A stretch of 20,051 nucleotides of DNA from Lachnospiraceae bacterium UBA3774 (GTDB lineage: Bacteria > Bacillota > Clostridia > Lachnospirales > Lachnospiraceae), in the NCBI GenBank assembly GCA_002369255.1, contig DFFO01000068.1, positions 1-20,051 of the forward strand, written 5' to 3'. The notes beneath the pieces are model-generated. The model was not told the origin of the DNA. It did no database searches and was given only the letters and a program-made list of their open reading frames with translations. Positions 1 through 8,181 of this stretch are shown piece after piece; position 1 is the stretch's first letter, and every line of letters starts with the position of its first letter. A program made the position numbers and the translations under genes.

Positions 1-25
1 AAGGCTGCGTGATCTGTATGCTTAA
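1..25 (+). CDS. V-type ATP synthase subunit C, last codons only (partial)
   Basis: Positions 2-25 read in one frame as RLRDLYA followed by TAA (23-25). A short basic/aromatic tail like this would suit the end of a V/A-ATPase subunit C, and in the Enterococcus hirae ntp operon the C subunit gene directly precedes the small stalk subunit that follows here. The frame overlaps the ATG of the next gene (18-20), as is usual in such operons. Seven codons are too few to identify a family by sequence, so this call rests on operon order. Another frame (stop at 10-12) is also possible. Confidence 0.35.
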
Positions 26-335
26 GATAGCCGTTATCGGATCTTCGCAAACCGTTGTCGGATTCAAGGCGCTCGGATTGGAAACATATCCGGTAAACAA
101 CGGGCAGGAAGCCGAAAAAAAATTAAAAACGCTTACCCGGGATTCGGAGGATTATGCAATTATTTATATCGAGGAAAATTTTGCCGAATCAGTCGCAGGC
201 GAGATTGAAAAATATAAAGACAGTCCGTCACCCGCGATCATTCTGATCCCGGGCAGGGAAGGAAGCACCGGAAGAGGACTTTCGGCGCTGAATGCCGCAG
301 TTGAAAAGGCTGTCGGAACAAATATATTGGATTAA
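18..335 (+). CDS. ntpG: V-type ATP synthase subunit F (small central-stalk subunit)
   Basis: This is the small Rossmann-like subunit that binds subunit D in the central rotor stalk of the V/A-type ATPase. From ATG 18 the product is 105 residues, the usual size. It opens with MLKIAVIGS, a beta strand plus turn typical of the family, has the middle strand AIIYIEE, and ends with the helix GRGLSALNAAVEKAVGTNIL, matching the family's usual GxGxxxxxxAVEKAVG-type end. A GTG at 9 would add three residues, but family members normally begin just before K-I-A-V-I-G, so ATG 18 is preferred. The ribosome binding site is weak (AAGG at 1-4), which suggests translational coupling to the upstream gene. Subunit A starts 29 bases downstream. 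Confidence 0.88.
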   Translation: MLKIAVIGSSQTVVGFKALGLETYPVNNGQEAEKKLKTLTRDSEDYAIIYIEENFAESVAGEIEKYKDSPSPAIILIPGREGSTGRGLSALNAAVEKAVGTNILD

Positions 336-364
336 CATATTTTGATCAGGAAGGATTAAAAAAT

Positions 365-2134
365 ATGAGCGGAATAATCACAAAAGTATCCGGACCGCTT
401 GTAGTGGCAGAAGGTCTTGCCGACGCAAACGTGTCGGACGTTGTAAGAGTCGGTGAAAACCGTCTTATCGGCGAGATACTTAACATGACAGGCGATAAGG
501 CTTCCATTCAGGTTTATGAGGAAACGTCGGGACTTGGCCCCGGAGCGGAGGTTATTACCACCGGAATGCCGATGTCGGTAGAGCTTGGCCCCGGCATGCT
601 TGATAATATTTACGACGGAATACAAAGACCTCTGCCTGAAATGAAGGAACAGGCGGGAGACTGTATCACGAGAGGCATAGACGTGCCCGCGTTAAATCGT
701 GTAAAACAGTGGGACTTTGTCCCCGTGGCCTCTGTCGGCGACAAATTGGAAGCCGGCGACGTGCTTGGCACCGTACAGGAAACGTCCGCTATAGTTCATA
801 AGATAATGGTTCCTTACGGTATCAGCGGCGAACTCAAATCCATAAAGACCGGCACGCACGTTGTTACCGACGTGATAGCCTGTATTGAGGATGAAAACCA
901 TAATATTCATGAACTTACCATGATACAGCGTTGGCCTGTAAGAATAGGCAGACCGTACAAAACGAAACACGTTCCTTCACGTCCAATGAACTCCGGACAG
1001 CGTATCATAGATACGATGTTTCCCATTGCAAAGGGCGGTACTGCAGCAGTTCCCGGACCTTTCGGTTCAGGAAAGACTGTAGTTCAGCACCAGCTCGCAA
1101 AATGGTCTGACGTGGACATAGTCGTTTATATCGGTTGCGGAGAACGCGGAAACGAGATGACGGACGTTTTGATGGAGTTCCCCGAATTAAAGGATCCGAG
1201 GAACGGAGAACCGCTGATGAAAAGAACGGTCCTTATAGCAAATACTTCCGATATGCCTGTTGCTGCCCGTGAAGCGTCTATTTATACGGGTATCACTATA
1301 GCCGAATACTTCCGCGACATGGGTTATGACGTTGCTGTTCTTGCTGACTCTACATCGAGGTGGGCCGAGGCTCTTCGCGAGATGTCGGGCCGTCTTGAAG
1401 AAATGCCCGGTGAAGAGGGTTATCCCGCATATCTTGCTTCAAGACTTTCGCAGTTTTATGAAAGAGCAGGAAACGTTTCATGTCTCGGCAGCGAGGACAG
1501 AAAGGGAAGCGTTACGGCCATCGGAGCGGTATCGCCTCCCGGAGGAGACATATCCGAGCCTGTTTCCCAGGCGACGATGCGTATCGTAAAGGTTTTCTGG
1601 GCGCTTGATTCGTCTCTTGCATACGCAAGACATTTCCCTGCAATCAACTGGCTGACGTCATATTCGCTTTATCTTGATATGCTTGAACCGTGGTATACTC
1701 AGCAGTTCGGCGAAAGATATATGAAAAACCGCACAAAAGCGATGCATATTCTTCAGGAGGAAAGCGAGCTGCAGGAGATCGTTCGTCTTGTCGGACAGGA
1801 CGCGCTCTCGGCAAATGACAGACTGACTATGGAAACCGCAAAGATGATTCGAGAGGACTTCCTTCAGCAGAACGCTTTTGTTGACGAAGACGCTTATTCT
1901 TCATACAAAAAACAATTCCGGCTTTTGGATATTATTTTGAAATACGACAGCCTCTGCAGAGACGTTCTTGACAGAATATCGAATATCGACAAGCTTTTTG
2001 TCATAGACGCGAGAGAAGCGATAGGACGAGCAAAAATGGCGGATCCAAACAATTTTGACGCGGCATATGACAGAATCGAGACTGATATGAAAGATCAGAT
2101 AGCTGCGCTTGTTGCGGAAGGAGGGGAACTGTAA
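365..2134 (+). CDS. ntpA: V-type ATP synthase subunit A (catalytic)
   Basis: This is the catalytic nucleotide-binding subunit of the A3B3 head of a membrane V/A-type ATPase, which couples ATP hydrolysis or synthesis to H+ or Na+ movement. The 589-residue length is normal for the family. The Walker A motif GPFGSGKT is at residues 231-238, so the catalytic lysine is K237. The conserved Walker B-region stretch LADSTSRWAEALRE starts near residue 326. The family-specific bulge region (residues about 110-185) precedes the P-loop. A ribosome binding site AGGAAGGA at 347-354 serves ATG 365. The stop codon shares one base with the subunit B start (TAATG, 2132-2136), so the two subunits, needed in equal numbers, are probably translationally coupled. 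The ion used cannot be read here because the membrane ring subunits are outside the window. Confidence 0.97.
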   Translation: MSGIITKVSGPLVVAEGLADANVSDVVRVGENRLIGEILNMTGDKASIQVYEETSGLGPGAEVITTGMPMSVELGPGMLDNIYDGIQRPLPEMKEQAGDCITRGIDVPALNRVKQWDFVPVASVGDKLEAGDVLGTVQETSAIVHKIMVPYGISGELKSIKTGTHVVTDVIACIEDENHNIHELTMIQRWPVRIGRPYKTKHVPSRPMNSGQRIIDTMFPIAKGGTAAVPGPFGSGKTVVQHQLAKWSDVDIVVYIGCGERGNEMTDVLMEFPELKDPRNGEPLMKRTVLIANTSDMPVAAREASIYTGITIAEYFRDMGYDVAVLADSTSRWAEALREMSGRLEEMPGEEGYPAYLASRLSQFYERAGNVSCLGSEDRKGSVTAIGAVSPPGGDISEPVSQATMRIVKVFWALDSSLAYARHFPAINWLTSYSLYLDMLEPWYTQQFGERYMKNRTKAMHILQEESELQEIVRLVGQDALSANDRLTMETAKMIREDFLQQNAFVDEDAYSSYKKQFRLLDIILKYDSLCRDVLDRISNIDKLFVIDAREAIGRAKMADPNNFDAAYDRIETDMKDQIAALVAEGGEL

Positions 2135-3513
2135 TGATCAAAGAGTATAAAACCATCAGAGAAGTAGCCAGCCCCTTGATGATAGTTGACGGCGTAGAGG
2201 GCGTTACATATGACGAGCTCGGCGAGCTTGAGCTTCAAAACGGCCAGGTAAGAAGGTGCAAGGTTCTTGAAGTGGAAGGGGATAAAGCCGTAGTACAGCT
2301 TTTTGAATCCGCTCAGGGAATCAATCTTGCCGAAACCAAGGTGCGCTTTCTTGGACATCCGCAGCAGCTTGCGGTTTCTGAGGATATGCTCGGTCGCGTA
2401 TTTAACGGAATGGGCCTTCCTATTGACAACGGACCGGAAATTATCGCAGACGCATATATGGATATAAACGGCCTTCCTATGAACCCTGCCGCGAGGGCTT
2501 ATCCCGCTGAGTTCATACAGACCGGTGTATCGGCCATAGACGGACTCAATACTCTTGTAAGAGGCCAGAAACTGCCTATTTTCTCGGGATCGGGTCTGCC
2601 TCATGCCGCGCTTGCCGCACAGATAGCGCGTCAGGCAAAGGTCCTCGGAGACAATGAGACCTTCGCCGTCGTATTTGCAGCAATAGGCATTACGTTTGAA
2701 GAGTCTGAATACTTTATAAACGAATTCAAAAAATCCGGTGCGATCGAAAGAACGGTTGTATTCTCAAACCTTGCAAACGATCCGGCGGTAGAACGAATCG
2801 CGACTCCCCGTATGGCTCTTACGGCAGCAGAGTATCTGGCTTTCGAAAAGGGAATGCAGGTTCTTGTAATTATGACTGATATTACAAACTACGCCGAGGC
2901 GCTGCGTGAGATTTCGGCTGCAAAAAAAGAAGTTCCCGGACGCCGCGGCTATCCCGGATATCTTTATACCGACCTTGCCACAATGTATGAGAGAGCCGGG
3001 CGCAGACAGGGAAAGAGCGGTTCTATTACCATGATACCGATTCTTACCATGCCTGAGGATGACAAGACTCATCCTATCCCGGATCTGACAGGTTATATTA
3101 CCGAAGGGCAGATCATACTCAGCCGTGATCTTCACCGAAAGGGAATAGTGCCTCCCATTGACGTTCTTCCCTCGCTCAGCCGTCTGAAAGATAAAGGAAT
3201 AGGCGAAGGAAAGACCAGAGAAGATCATGCCGGAACCATGAACCAGCTGTTTGCGGGATATTCAAGAGGAAAAGACGCCAAAGAGCTAATGACGATACTT
3301 GGCGAAGCGGCGCTTTCCGACGATGACAAGCTTTTTGCAAAATTTGCTGACGAGTTTGAAAACAGATACGTCAGCCAGGGAAATGATACAAACAGATCCA
3401 TAATTGATACGCTAAATCTCGGCTGGGAACTGCTCTCGATACTTCCACGCCGCGAGTTAAAGCGTGTAAAACCCGAAATGATCGACAAGTATATGCCTAA
3501 GGAGATTCAATAA
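2134..3513 (+). CDS. ntpB: V-type ATP synthase subunit B (non-catalytic)
   Basis: This is the regulatory, non-catalytic partner of subunit A in the A3B3 head. The 459-residue length is standard. In place of a Walker A motif it carries the B-subunit signature SGSGLPHA at residues 151-158, so it does not hydrolyse ATP itself. The stretch LPSLSRLKDKG places an arginine at residue 350. From memory this is the same position as the arginine finger of Enterococcus hirae NtpB, which completes the active site of the neighbouring A subunit. A GGAGGGG site at 2120-2126 lies inside the end of subunit A. The stop overlaps the next start by one base (TAATG, 3511-3515). Confidence 0.97.
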   Translation: MIKEYKTIREVASPLMIVDGVEGVTYDELGELELQNGQVRRCKVLEVEGDKAVVQLFESAQGINLAETKVRFLGHPQQLAVSEDMLGRVFNGMGLPIDNGPEIIADAYMDINGLPMNPAARAYPAEFIQTGVSAIDGLNTLVRGQKLPIFSGSGLPHAALAAQIARQAKVLGDNETFAVVFAAIGITFEESEYFINEFKKSGAIERTVVFSNLANDPAVERIATPRMALTAAEYLAFEKGMQVLVIMTDITNYAEALREISAAKKEVPGRRGYPGYLYTDLATMYERAGRRQGKSGSITMIPILTMPEDDKTHPIPDLTGYITEGQIILSRDLHRKGIVPPIDVLPSLSRLKDKGIGEGKTREDHAGTMNQLFAGYSRGKDAKELMTILGEAALSDDDKLFAKFADEFENRYVSQGNDTNRSIIDTLNLGWELLSILPRRELKRVKPEMIDKYMPKEIQ

Positions 3514-4163
3514 TGGCAGGCAAAACCGTTACACCCACCAGAATGGTTCTCAATCAGCTAAAAGGGCGTCTGAAGACGGCTGTGCGCGGACACAAGCTTC
3601 TCAAAGACAAGCGCGATGAGCTGATGAGACAATTCATGGATGTAATAAAACAAAATAAGGAACTAAGACTCAGCGTTGAAGAGGGTCTTACAAGGGCTTA
3701 CGGCTCGCTTCAGGTAGCGGGGTCCATCATGTCGCCCGAAATGCTTGAGCAGGCGCTGCTTTATCCCCGTCAGAGCGTAGAGCTCGAGACGGAATACAAA
3801 AATATCATGAGCGTGAACGTTCCGCTTTATACTTTCCGTACAAAAAACAGCGATCCGTCAGAAATATTTCCGTACGGCTTTGCTCAGACTTCGGGAGAGT
3901 TGGACGACGCGCTTGAGGCCCTTTCTAAGGTTTTCGAAGATATGCTCATGCTCGCTCAGGTAGAAAAGACCATGCAGCTTCTTGCTGAAGAGATCGAAAA
4001 GACCAGAAGACGGGTAAATGCCCTTGAATATGTCATGATACCGGAGCTTCAAAGCAACATAAGGTATATTACCATGAAGCTTGAAGAAAATGAAAACGCA
4101 ACGAAGGTACGTCTGCTTAAAGTAAAGGAAATGGTGCTTAATCAGGCGCATGATTTCAAATAA
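3513..4163 (+). CDS. ntpD: V-type ATP synthase subunit D (central rotor shaft)
   Basis: Subunit D forms the long coiled-coil rotor shaft in the A3B3 hexamer and binds subunit F. The product has 216 residues, as expected. The N-terminal segment (T-P-T-R-M-V-L-N-Q-L-K-G-R-L) is the characteristic start of this family, followed by long charged helices. The C-terminal half returns as a second long helix with the pattern KTRRRVNALEYVMIPEL, which is strongly conserved in V/A-type D subunits. AAGGAG at 3499-3504 is the ribosome binding site. It is the last ATPase gene here: a rho-independent terminator follows 8 bases after the stop, so this operon ends with D. Confidence 0.96.
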   Translation: MAGKTVTPTRMVLNQLKGRLKTAVRGHKLLKDKRDELMRQFMDVIKQNKELRLSVEEGLTRAYGSLQVAGSIMSPEMLEQALLYPRQSVELETEYKNIMSVNVPLYTFRTKNSDPSEIFPYGFAQTSGELDDALEALSKVFEDMLMLAQVEKTMQLLAEEIEKTRRRVNALEYVMIPELQSNIRYITMKLEENENATKVRLLKVKEMVLNQAHDFK

Positions 4164-4171
4164 GTTTTAAT

Positions 4172-4213
4172 ACCGCCTTCCTTTTTTGCCTGAAATAAAG
4201 GGGGCGGTTTTTT
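4172..4213 (+). terminator. Rho-independent terminator of the V-ATPase operon
   Basis: ACCGCC at 4172-4177 pairs with GGCGGT at 4203-4208, with further pairing between CTTT and AAAG inside the arm, followed by a T run (4208-4213). It lies directly after subunit D and before the PrsW gene. Confidence 0.85.
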
Positions 4214-4247
4214 ATTGCTTAAGAAGAAATGGGGAAAAGAAGGTCAA

Positions 4248-4985
4248 ATGTTTTCTTATTTATTTAACGGCGAAAGAATGCTGCTGATCTCGGCAGTGGC
4301 TCCGGCAATAGCTCTGATGATTTATATCTACAAAAAAGACAAGCTCGAAAAAGAGCCCCGCAGGCTCCTTGTTTCTCTTGTCATTTTGGGGATAGTCTCC
4401 ACGTTTATCGCGATGTTAACGGAAACGCTTGGAGAAAACATTCTTAATGGGATGGCGGTGAAAAACGAACTTTACTACCGGCTTTTGATGTACTTTTGCG
4501 TAGTGGCGGTTTCGGAAGAGGGTGTTAAATACCTGTTTTTGCGTATAAGGACGTGGAACAACCCTGCTTTTAACTGCCGTTTTGACGGCGTTGTATATGC
4601 TGTCTTTGTATCGCTGGGCTTTGCACTGTTTGAAAATATCATGTACGTTTTCAATTATGGATTTGCAACAGCGCTTGTCAGGGCTGTTTTTTCCATACCG
4701 GGGCATACCTGCTTTGCGGTTGTGATGGGCGTTTTTTACGGGATCGCAAAACAGCTTCAGGTTGATTTAAGGCGTGTGCTGTCATTTGTTATGAGAGTAT
4801 TATCGTTGTTTTTTGCGATAGTTTTTCACGGGGCCTACGATTTTTTTGCCACAATGGAAGGGACGGATTACGACTGGAGCTTTTACGTATTTTATATCGT
4901 GATGTTCGCGATCTGTTTTATTCTCGTAAAAAAGACCTCAAAAGCGGACGGATATTTCAGACTGCAGAAAATCTATTATGATTAA
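4248..4985 (+). CDS. PrsW-family intramembrane protease
   Basis: This is a multi-pass membrane protein of the PrsW family (glutamic-type intramembrane proteases of the CPBP superfamily). In Bacillus subtilis, PrsW performs site-1 cleavage of the anti-sigma factor RsiW. From ATG 4248 the product is 245 residues with about seven or eight hydrophobic segments. The family motifs are in order: SEEGVKY with E90-E91, FDGVVYAVFVSLGFALFEN with E129, PGHT with H153, and FHGAYD with H194. A TTG at 4215 would add eleven basic residues but overlaps the upstream terminator tail. GAAGG at 4239-4243 fits ATG 4248 instead. No anti-sigma or sigma factor gene lies in the window, so the substrate is unknown. It has no obvious link to its neighbours. 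Confidence 0.88.
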   Translation: MFSYLFNGERMLLISAVAPAIALMIYIYKKDKLEKEPRRLLVSLVILGIVSTFIAMLTETLGENILNGMAVKNELYYRLLMYFCVVAVSEEGVKYLFLRIRTWNNPAFNCRFDGVVYAVFVSLGFALFENIMYVFNYGFATALVRAVFSIPGHTCFAVVMGVFYGIAKQLQVDLRRVLSFVMRVLSLFFAIVFHGAYDFFATMEGTDYDWSFYVFYIVMFAICFILVKKTSKADGYFRLQKIYYD

Positions 4986-5019
4986 CCTTTTTTTGCCCTC
5001 CCTAAAACGCGCATATCGG

Positions 5020-5048
5020 TTGTAAAACAGGCGTTGCAATGCTATAAT
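5020..5048 (+). promoter_or_regulatory. Sigma-70/SigA-type promoter for hisS and the downstream genes
   Basis: TTGTAA at 5020-5025 (four of six consensus bases) and a perfect TATAAT at 5043-5048 are separated by the ideal 17 bases. Transcription would start near 5055, about 28 bases before the hisS ATG. The stretch 4986-5082 holds no other signal that I can see apart from the AAGGAG ribosome binding site at 5072-5077. Confidence 0.8.
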
Positions 5049-5082
5049 TACAAGGTTAAATATTTTATTTTAAGGAGTATCA

Positions 5083-6336
5083 ATGACGCTTACAAAAAAG
5101 CCCATGAACGGCATGAAAGATATTCTCCCTGCAGAAATGCGGATAAGGGATTATCTTATTTCAATGATCAAAGAAACGTATGGCAGTTTTGGCTTTACAT
5201 CTATTGAAACCCCTGTCGTTGAAAGTCTCGGAAACCTGATGAGCAAGCAGGGCGGAGATAATGAAAAACTTATCTTCAAAGTGCTAAAAAGAGGGGAAAA
5301 GCTGCATATAAACGAAGCCGAAACGGAGGAAGATCTTTCCGACAGCGGTCTTCGTTATGACCTTACCGTTCCGCTCGTAAGGTTCTTTTCCAACAATGAA
5401 AATGAACTTCAAAGGCCCTTTAAGGCGCTTCAGATAGGCCCCGTATTTCGTGCTGACAGGCCTCAGAGAGGGCGCTTTCGCGAGTTTTACCAGTGCGATA
5501 TAGATATTATCGGTGAACCCGGAAACCTGGCCGAAACAGAACTGATCCTTGCCACGTCGACCCTTCTTGAAAGGATAGGCTTTAAGGGATTTACCATAAA
5601 GATCAACGATCGCGAGATCCTTAAAAGCATGGCCGCTTATTGCGGATTTCGCCCGGAGGACTACGACAAGGTGTTTATTATCCTTGATAAGATGGACAAG
5701 ATCGGTCTTGAAGGTGTTGTTTCCGAAATTGAAAATTCAGGACTTGGCGAACACGCCTCAAAAAAAACAAAAGAGCTTTTCGAGGAACTAAAGAATAGTG
5801 AAATGCCTCTTGAAATGCTGGAAAGCATCCTGGCAGATCATATTGATAAAAGCGTGATCGAGAATCTCAAGACTATCATAAGGTGCGCGGGAAATGCGTC
5901 AGGTGTTTACAATCTCGAGTTCGATCCTACGCTTGTTCGCGGCATGGGTTATTACACAGGCCCTGTTTTCGAGATAAAAATCGGAGATTTTGGCTCGTCT
6001 GTCGGAGGCGGCGGAAGATATGACAAGATGATAGAAAAATTTACAGGTCAGGATATTCCTGCCTGCGGATTTTCCATCGGATTTGAACGTATTATCACGA
6101 TTCTGCTTGAGCAAGGCTATAAAGTGCCCGATAAAAAAAGGATCGCATATCTTATAGAAAAAAACATGCCGGCAGACAGGCTACTTGAGATCATCAGCGA
6201 AGCACAAGAAGAAAGAAAGACCGGAAACGAGGTGTCGATGGTTACTATGGCTAAAAACAAAAAGTTCCAGAAAACCAGGCTTGAAGCTGAAGGCGTCACC
6301 GGATTCAAAGAGTTTTACATAAATCCTATATTATAA
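5083..6336 (+). CDS. hisS: Histidyl-tRNA synthetase
   Basis: This cytoplasmic class II aminoacyl-tRNA synthetase charges tRNA-His. In the 417 residues I see the N-terminal GMKDILP, the segment RYDLTVPLVR (91-100), motif 2 as VFRADRPQRGRFREFYQCD (121-139), the histidine-specific LVRGMGYYTGPVFE (284-297) with its catalytic arginine, GGGGRYD (308-314) and motif 3 GFSIGFERI (329-337). The region after motif 3 is only about 80 residues and lacks the later strands of a standard anticodon-binding domain. From memory a subgroup of Clostridia HisRS has this short end, with a similar KNKKFQK stretch. AAGGAG at 5072-5077 supports ATG 5083. aspS follows after 27 bases, a common pairing in Bacillota. Confidence 0.95.
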   Translation: MTLTKKPMNGMKDILPAEMRIRDYLISMIKETYGSFGFTSIETPVVESLGNLMSKQGGDNEKLIFKVLKRGEKLHINEAETEEDLSDSGLRYDLTVPLVRFFSNNENELQRPFKALQIGPVFRADRPQRGRFREFYQCDIDIIGEPGNLAETELILATSTLLERIGFKGFTIKINDREILKSMAAYCGFRPEDYDKVFIILDKMDKIGLEGVVSEIENSGLGEHASKKTKELFEELKNSEMPLEMLESILADHIDKSVIENLKTIIRCAGNASGVYNLEFDPTLVRGMGYYTGPVFEIKIGDFGSSVGGGGRYDKMIEKFTGQDIPACGFSIGFERIITILLEQGYKVPDKKRIAYLIEKNMPADRLLEIISEAQEERKTGNEVSMVTMAKNKKFQKTRLEAEGVTGFKEFYINPIL

Positions 6337-6363
6337 AATATAACTTCGGAGGTTATTAAAGAT

Positions 6364-8160
6364 ATGCCTGAATCAATGAGAGGTATGCATCGCACTCACA
6401 GATGCACGGAAGTCAGTGAAAAAAACATCGGCGAAACCGTAACAGTTATGGGATGGGCCTCCAGACGACGCAACATCGGAGCGCTTATTTTTGTCGATCT
6501 TCGTGACCGCAGCGGTATTTTGCAGCTGCTGTTTGACAAAAACGATCTTTCAAAAGAAGATTTTGACAAAGCTTACGGTATCAGAAACGAATACGTTCTT
6601 GCCGCTACAGGCGTGATAGAAAGACGGTCTGCTGCAGTCAATGAAAACCTTGCGACAGGCAGCATTGAACTTCGTGTAAAAGAGCTTCGCGTCCTTGCGG
6701 AATCCGATACGCCGCCCTTCCCTATTGAGGAAGATATAAATACCCGCGAAGAACTTCGTCTTCAGTACCGTTTCCTTGATCTTCGCCGTCCGGATATGCA
6801 AAGAAATCTTATCATGAGAAGCAAGATCGCGAATCTTACAAGACAGTTTATGGTAAACGAAGGCTTTATCGAGGTGGAAACGCCTCTGCTTACAAAGAGC
6901 ACGCCTGAGGGCGCCAGAGATTATCTTGTTCCGAGCAGGGTTCACCCGGGATGCTTTTATGCGCTGCCGCAGTCTCCTCAGCTGTTTAAACAGCTGCTGA
7001 TGGTTGCCGGATATGACAGATATTTCCAGATAGCCCGCTGCTTTAGGGATGAGGACTTAAGAGCTGACAGACAGCCGGATTTCACTCAGATAGATATTGA
7101 ATGTTCTTTTGTTGATGAAGAGGACGTTATGAATATCAATGAAAGACTTCTTGCTCACGTTTTCAAAGAGGCGCTGGGCATTGATATTCCGCTTCCGATA
7201 CAGAGAATGCCTTACCGTGAGGCAATGGACAGATTCGGTTCGGATAAGCCCGATATTCGCTTTGGGATGGAACTGAAAAACATTTCCGATATAGTTAAAG
7301 ACTGCGGTTTTGGCGTTTTTGCAGACGCCGTAAAAGCGGGCGGAAGCGTAAGAGGCATAAATATAAAGGGTCAGGGTCATATGCCCAGAAAGAAAATCGA
7401 CGCGCTTGTAGAGGCAGCCAAAGGCATAGGAGCCAAGGGCCTTGCCTATATTGCCGTAGGATGTGGAGAAAACGGCGCGGACAAGTCGTCTTTTGCAAAG
7501 TTTATGACAGATGAAGAAATATCCGCGATAAAAAATGCTTTGGAAGCCGAGCCTGAAGATCTGCTTGTATTTGCCGCAGATAAGGACAGTCTGGTCTTTA
7601 ACGTTCTTGGAGCTTTAAGACTGCAGATGGCCGATGAGCTTGGCCTGACTAAAAAAGACGATTTTAGATTTTTGTGGATAACCCAGTTCCCTCTTCTTGA
7701 ATGGAGCGAAGAGGAAGGCAGATATACCGCCATGCATCATCCATTCACAATGCCGATGGAAGAAGATATCCCTCTCCTTGATACTGATCCCGGCAAGGTC
7801 AGAGCAAGAGCATATGATATCACGCTTAACGGAAACGAGATTGGCGGCGGTTCCATTCGTATCCATCAGAGCGATCTTCAGGAAAAAATGTTTGAAGTGC
7901 TCGGATTTACAAAGGAACAGGCGCATGACAGGTTTGGCTTCCTGCTTGACGCGTTCAGATACGGAGTCCCTCCTCACGGCGGACTTGCCTACGGCCTGGA
8001 CCGCGTGGCAATGCTTATGTGCAAAGCAGACAGTATCAGAGACGTTATTGCATTCCCTAAAAACAAAGACGCTTCCTGTCTGATGACAAACGCACCTGAC
8101 AGAGTCGATAAAGGGCAGCTTAGAGAGCTTCATCTTTCCGTTGTTGAAGAAGAAGCCTGA
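6364..8160 (+). CDS. aspS: Aspartyl-tRNA synthetase, bacterial type
   Basis: This class IIb synthetase charges tRNA-Asp. The 598-residue length indicates the bacterial form with the GAD insertion domain. An N-terminal OB-fold anticodon-binding domain spans roughly residues 1-110. Motif 2 is at FRDEDLRADRQPDFTQID (227-244), the insertion lies around residues 290-410, and motif 3 is GLAYGLDRVAM from residue 540 with R547. GGAGG at 6348-6352 is 11 bases before ATG 6364, so this ATG is preferred over the in-frame ATGs at 6376 and 6385. Whether it is discriminating or also charges tRNA-Asn cannot be judged here. Leucine codons are mostly CTT (16 of the first 20 leucines). It is probably cotranscribed with hisS. 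Confidence 0.96.
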   Translation: MPESMRGMHRTHRCTEVSEKNIGETVTVMGWASRRRNIGALIFVDLRDRSGILQLLFDKNDLSKEDFDKAYGIRNEYVLAATGVIERRSAAVNENLATGSIELRVKELRVLAESDTPPFPIEEDINTREELRLQYRFLDLRRPDMQRNLIMRSKIANLTRQFMVNEGFIEVETPLLTKSTPEGARDYLVPSRVHPGCFYALPQSPQLFKQLLMVAGYDRYFQIARCFRDEDLRADRQPDFTQIDIECSFVDEEDVMNINERLLAHVFKEALGIDIPLPIQRMPYREAMDRFGSDKPDIRFGMELKNISDIVKDCGFGVFADAVKAGGSVRGINIKGQGHMPRKKIDALVEAAKGIGAKGLAYIAVGCGENGADKSSFAKFMTDEEISAIKNALEAEPEDLLVFAADKDSLVFNVLGALRLQMADELGLTKKDDFRFLWITQFPLLEWSEEEGRYTAMHHPFTMPMEEDIPLLDTDPGKVRARAYDITLNGNEIGGGSIRIHQSDLQEKMFEVLGFTKEQAHDRFGFLLDAFRYGVPPHGGLAYGLDRVAMLMCKADSIRDVIAFPKNKDASCLMTNAPDRVDKGQLRELHLSVVEEEA

Positions 8161-8168
8161 ATGCTGTT

Positions 8169-8172
8169 GAGG
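8169..8172 (+). promoter_or_regulatory. Ribosome binding site pointing to a non-standard ktrB start
   Basis: GAGG at 8169-8172 is the only Shine-Dalgarno-like sequence ahead of the ktrB frame. It lies 6 bases before an in-frame ATC (8179) and 9 bases before an in-frame ATT (8182), but more than 40 bases before the first GTG (8215). No ATG, GTG or TTG lies in frame between the stop at 8173-8175 and 8215. Confidence 0.5.
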
Positions 8173-8181
8173 TAAATTATC

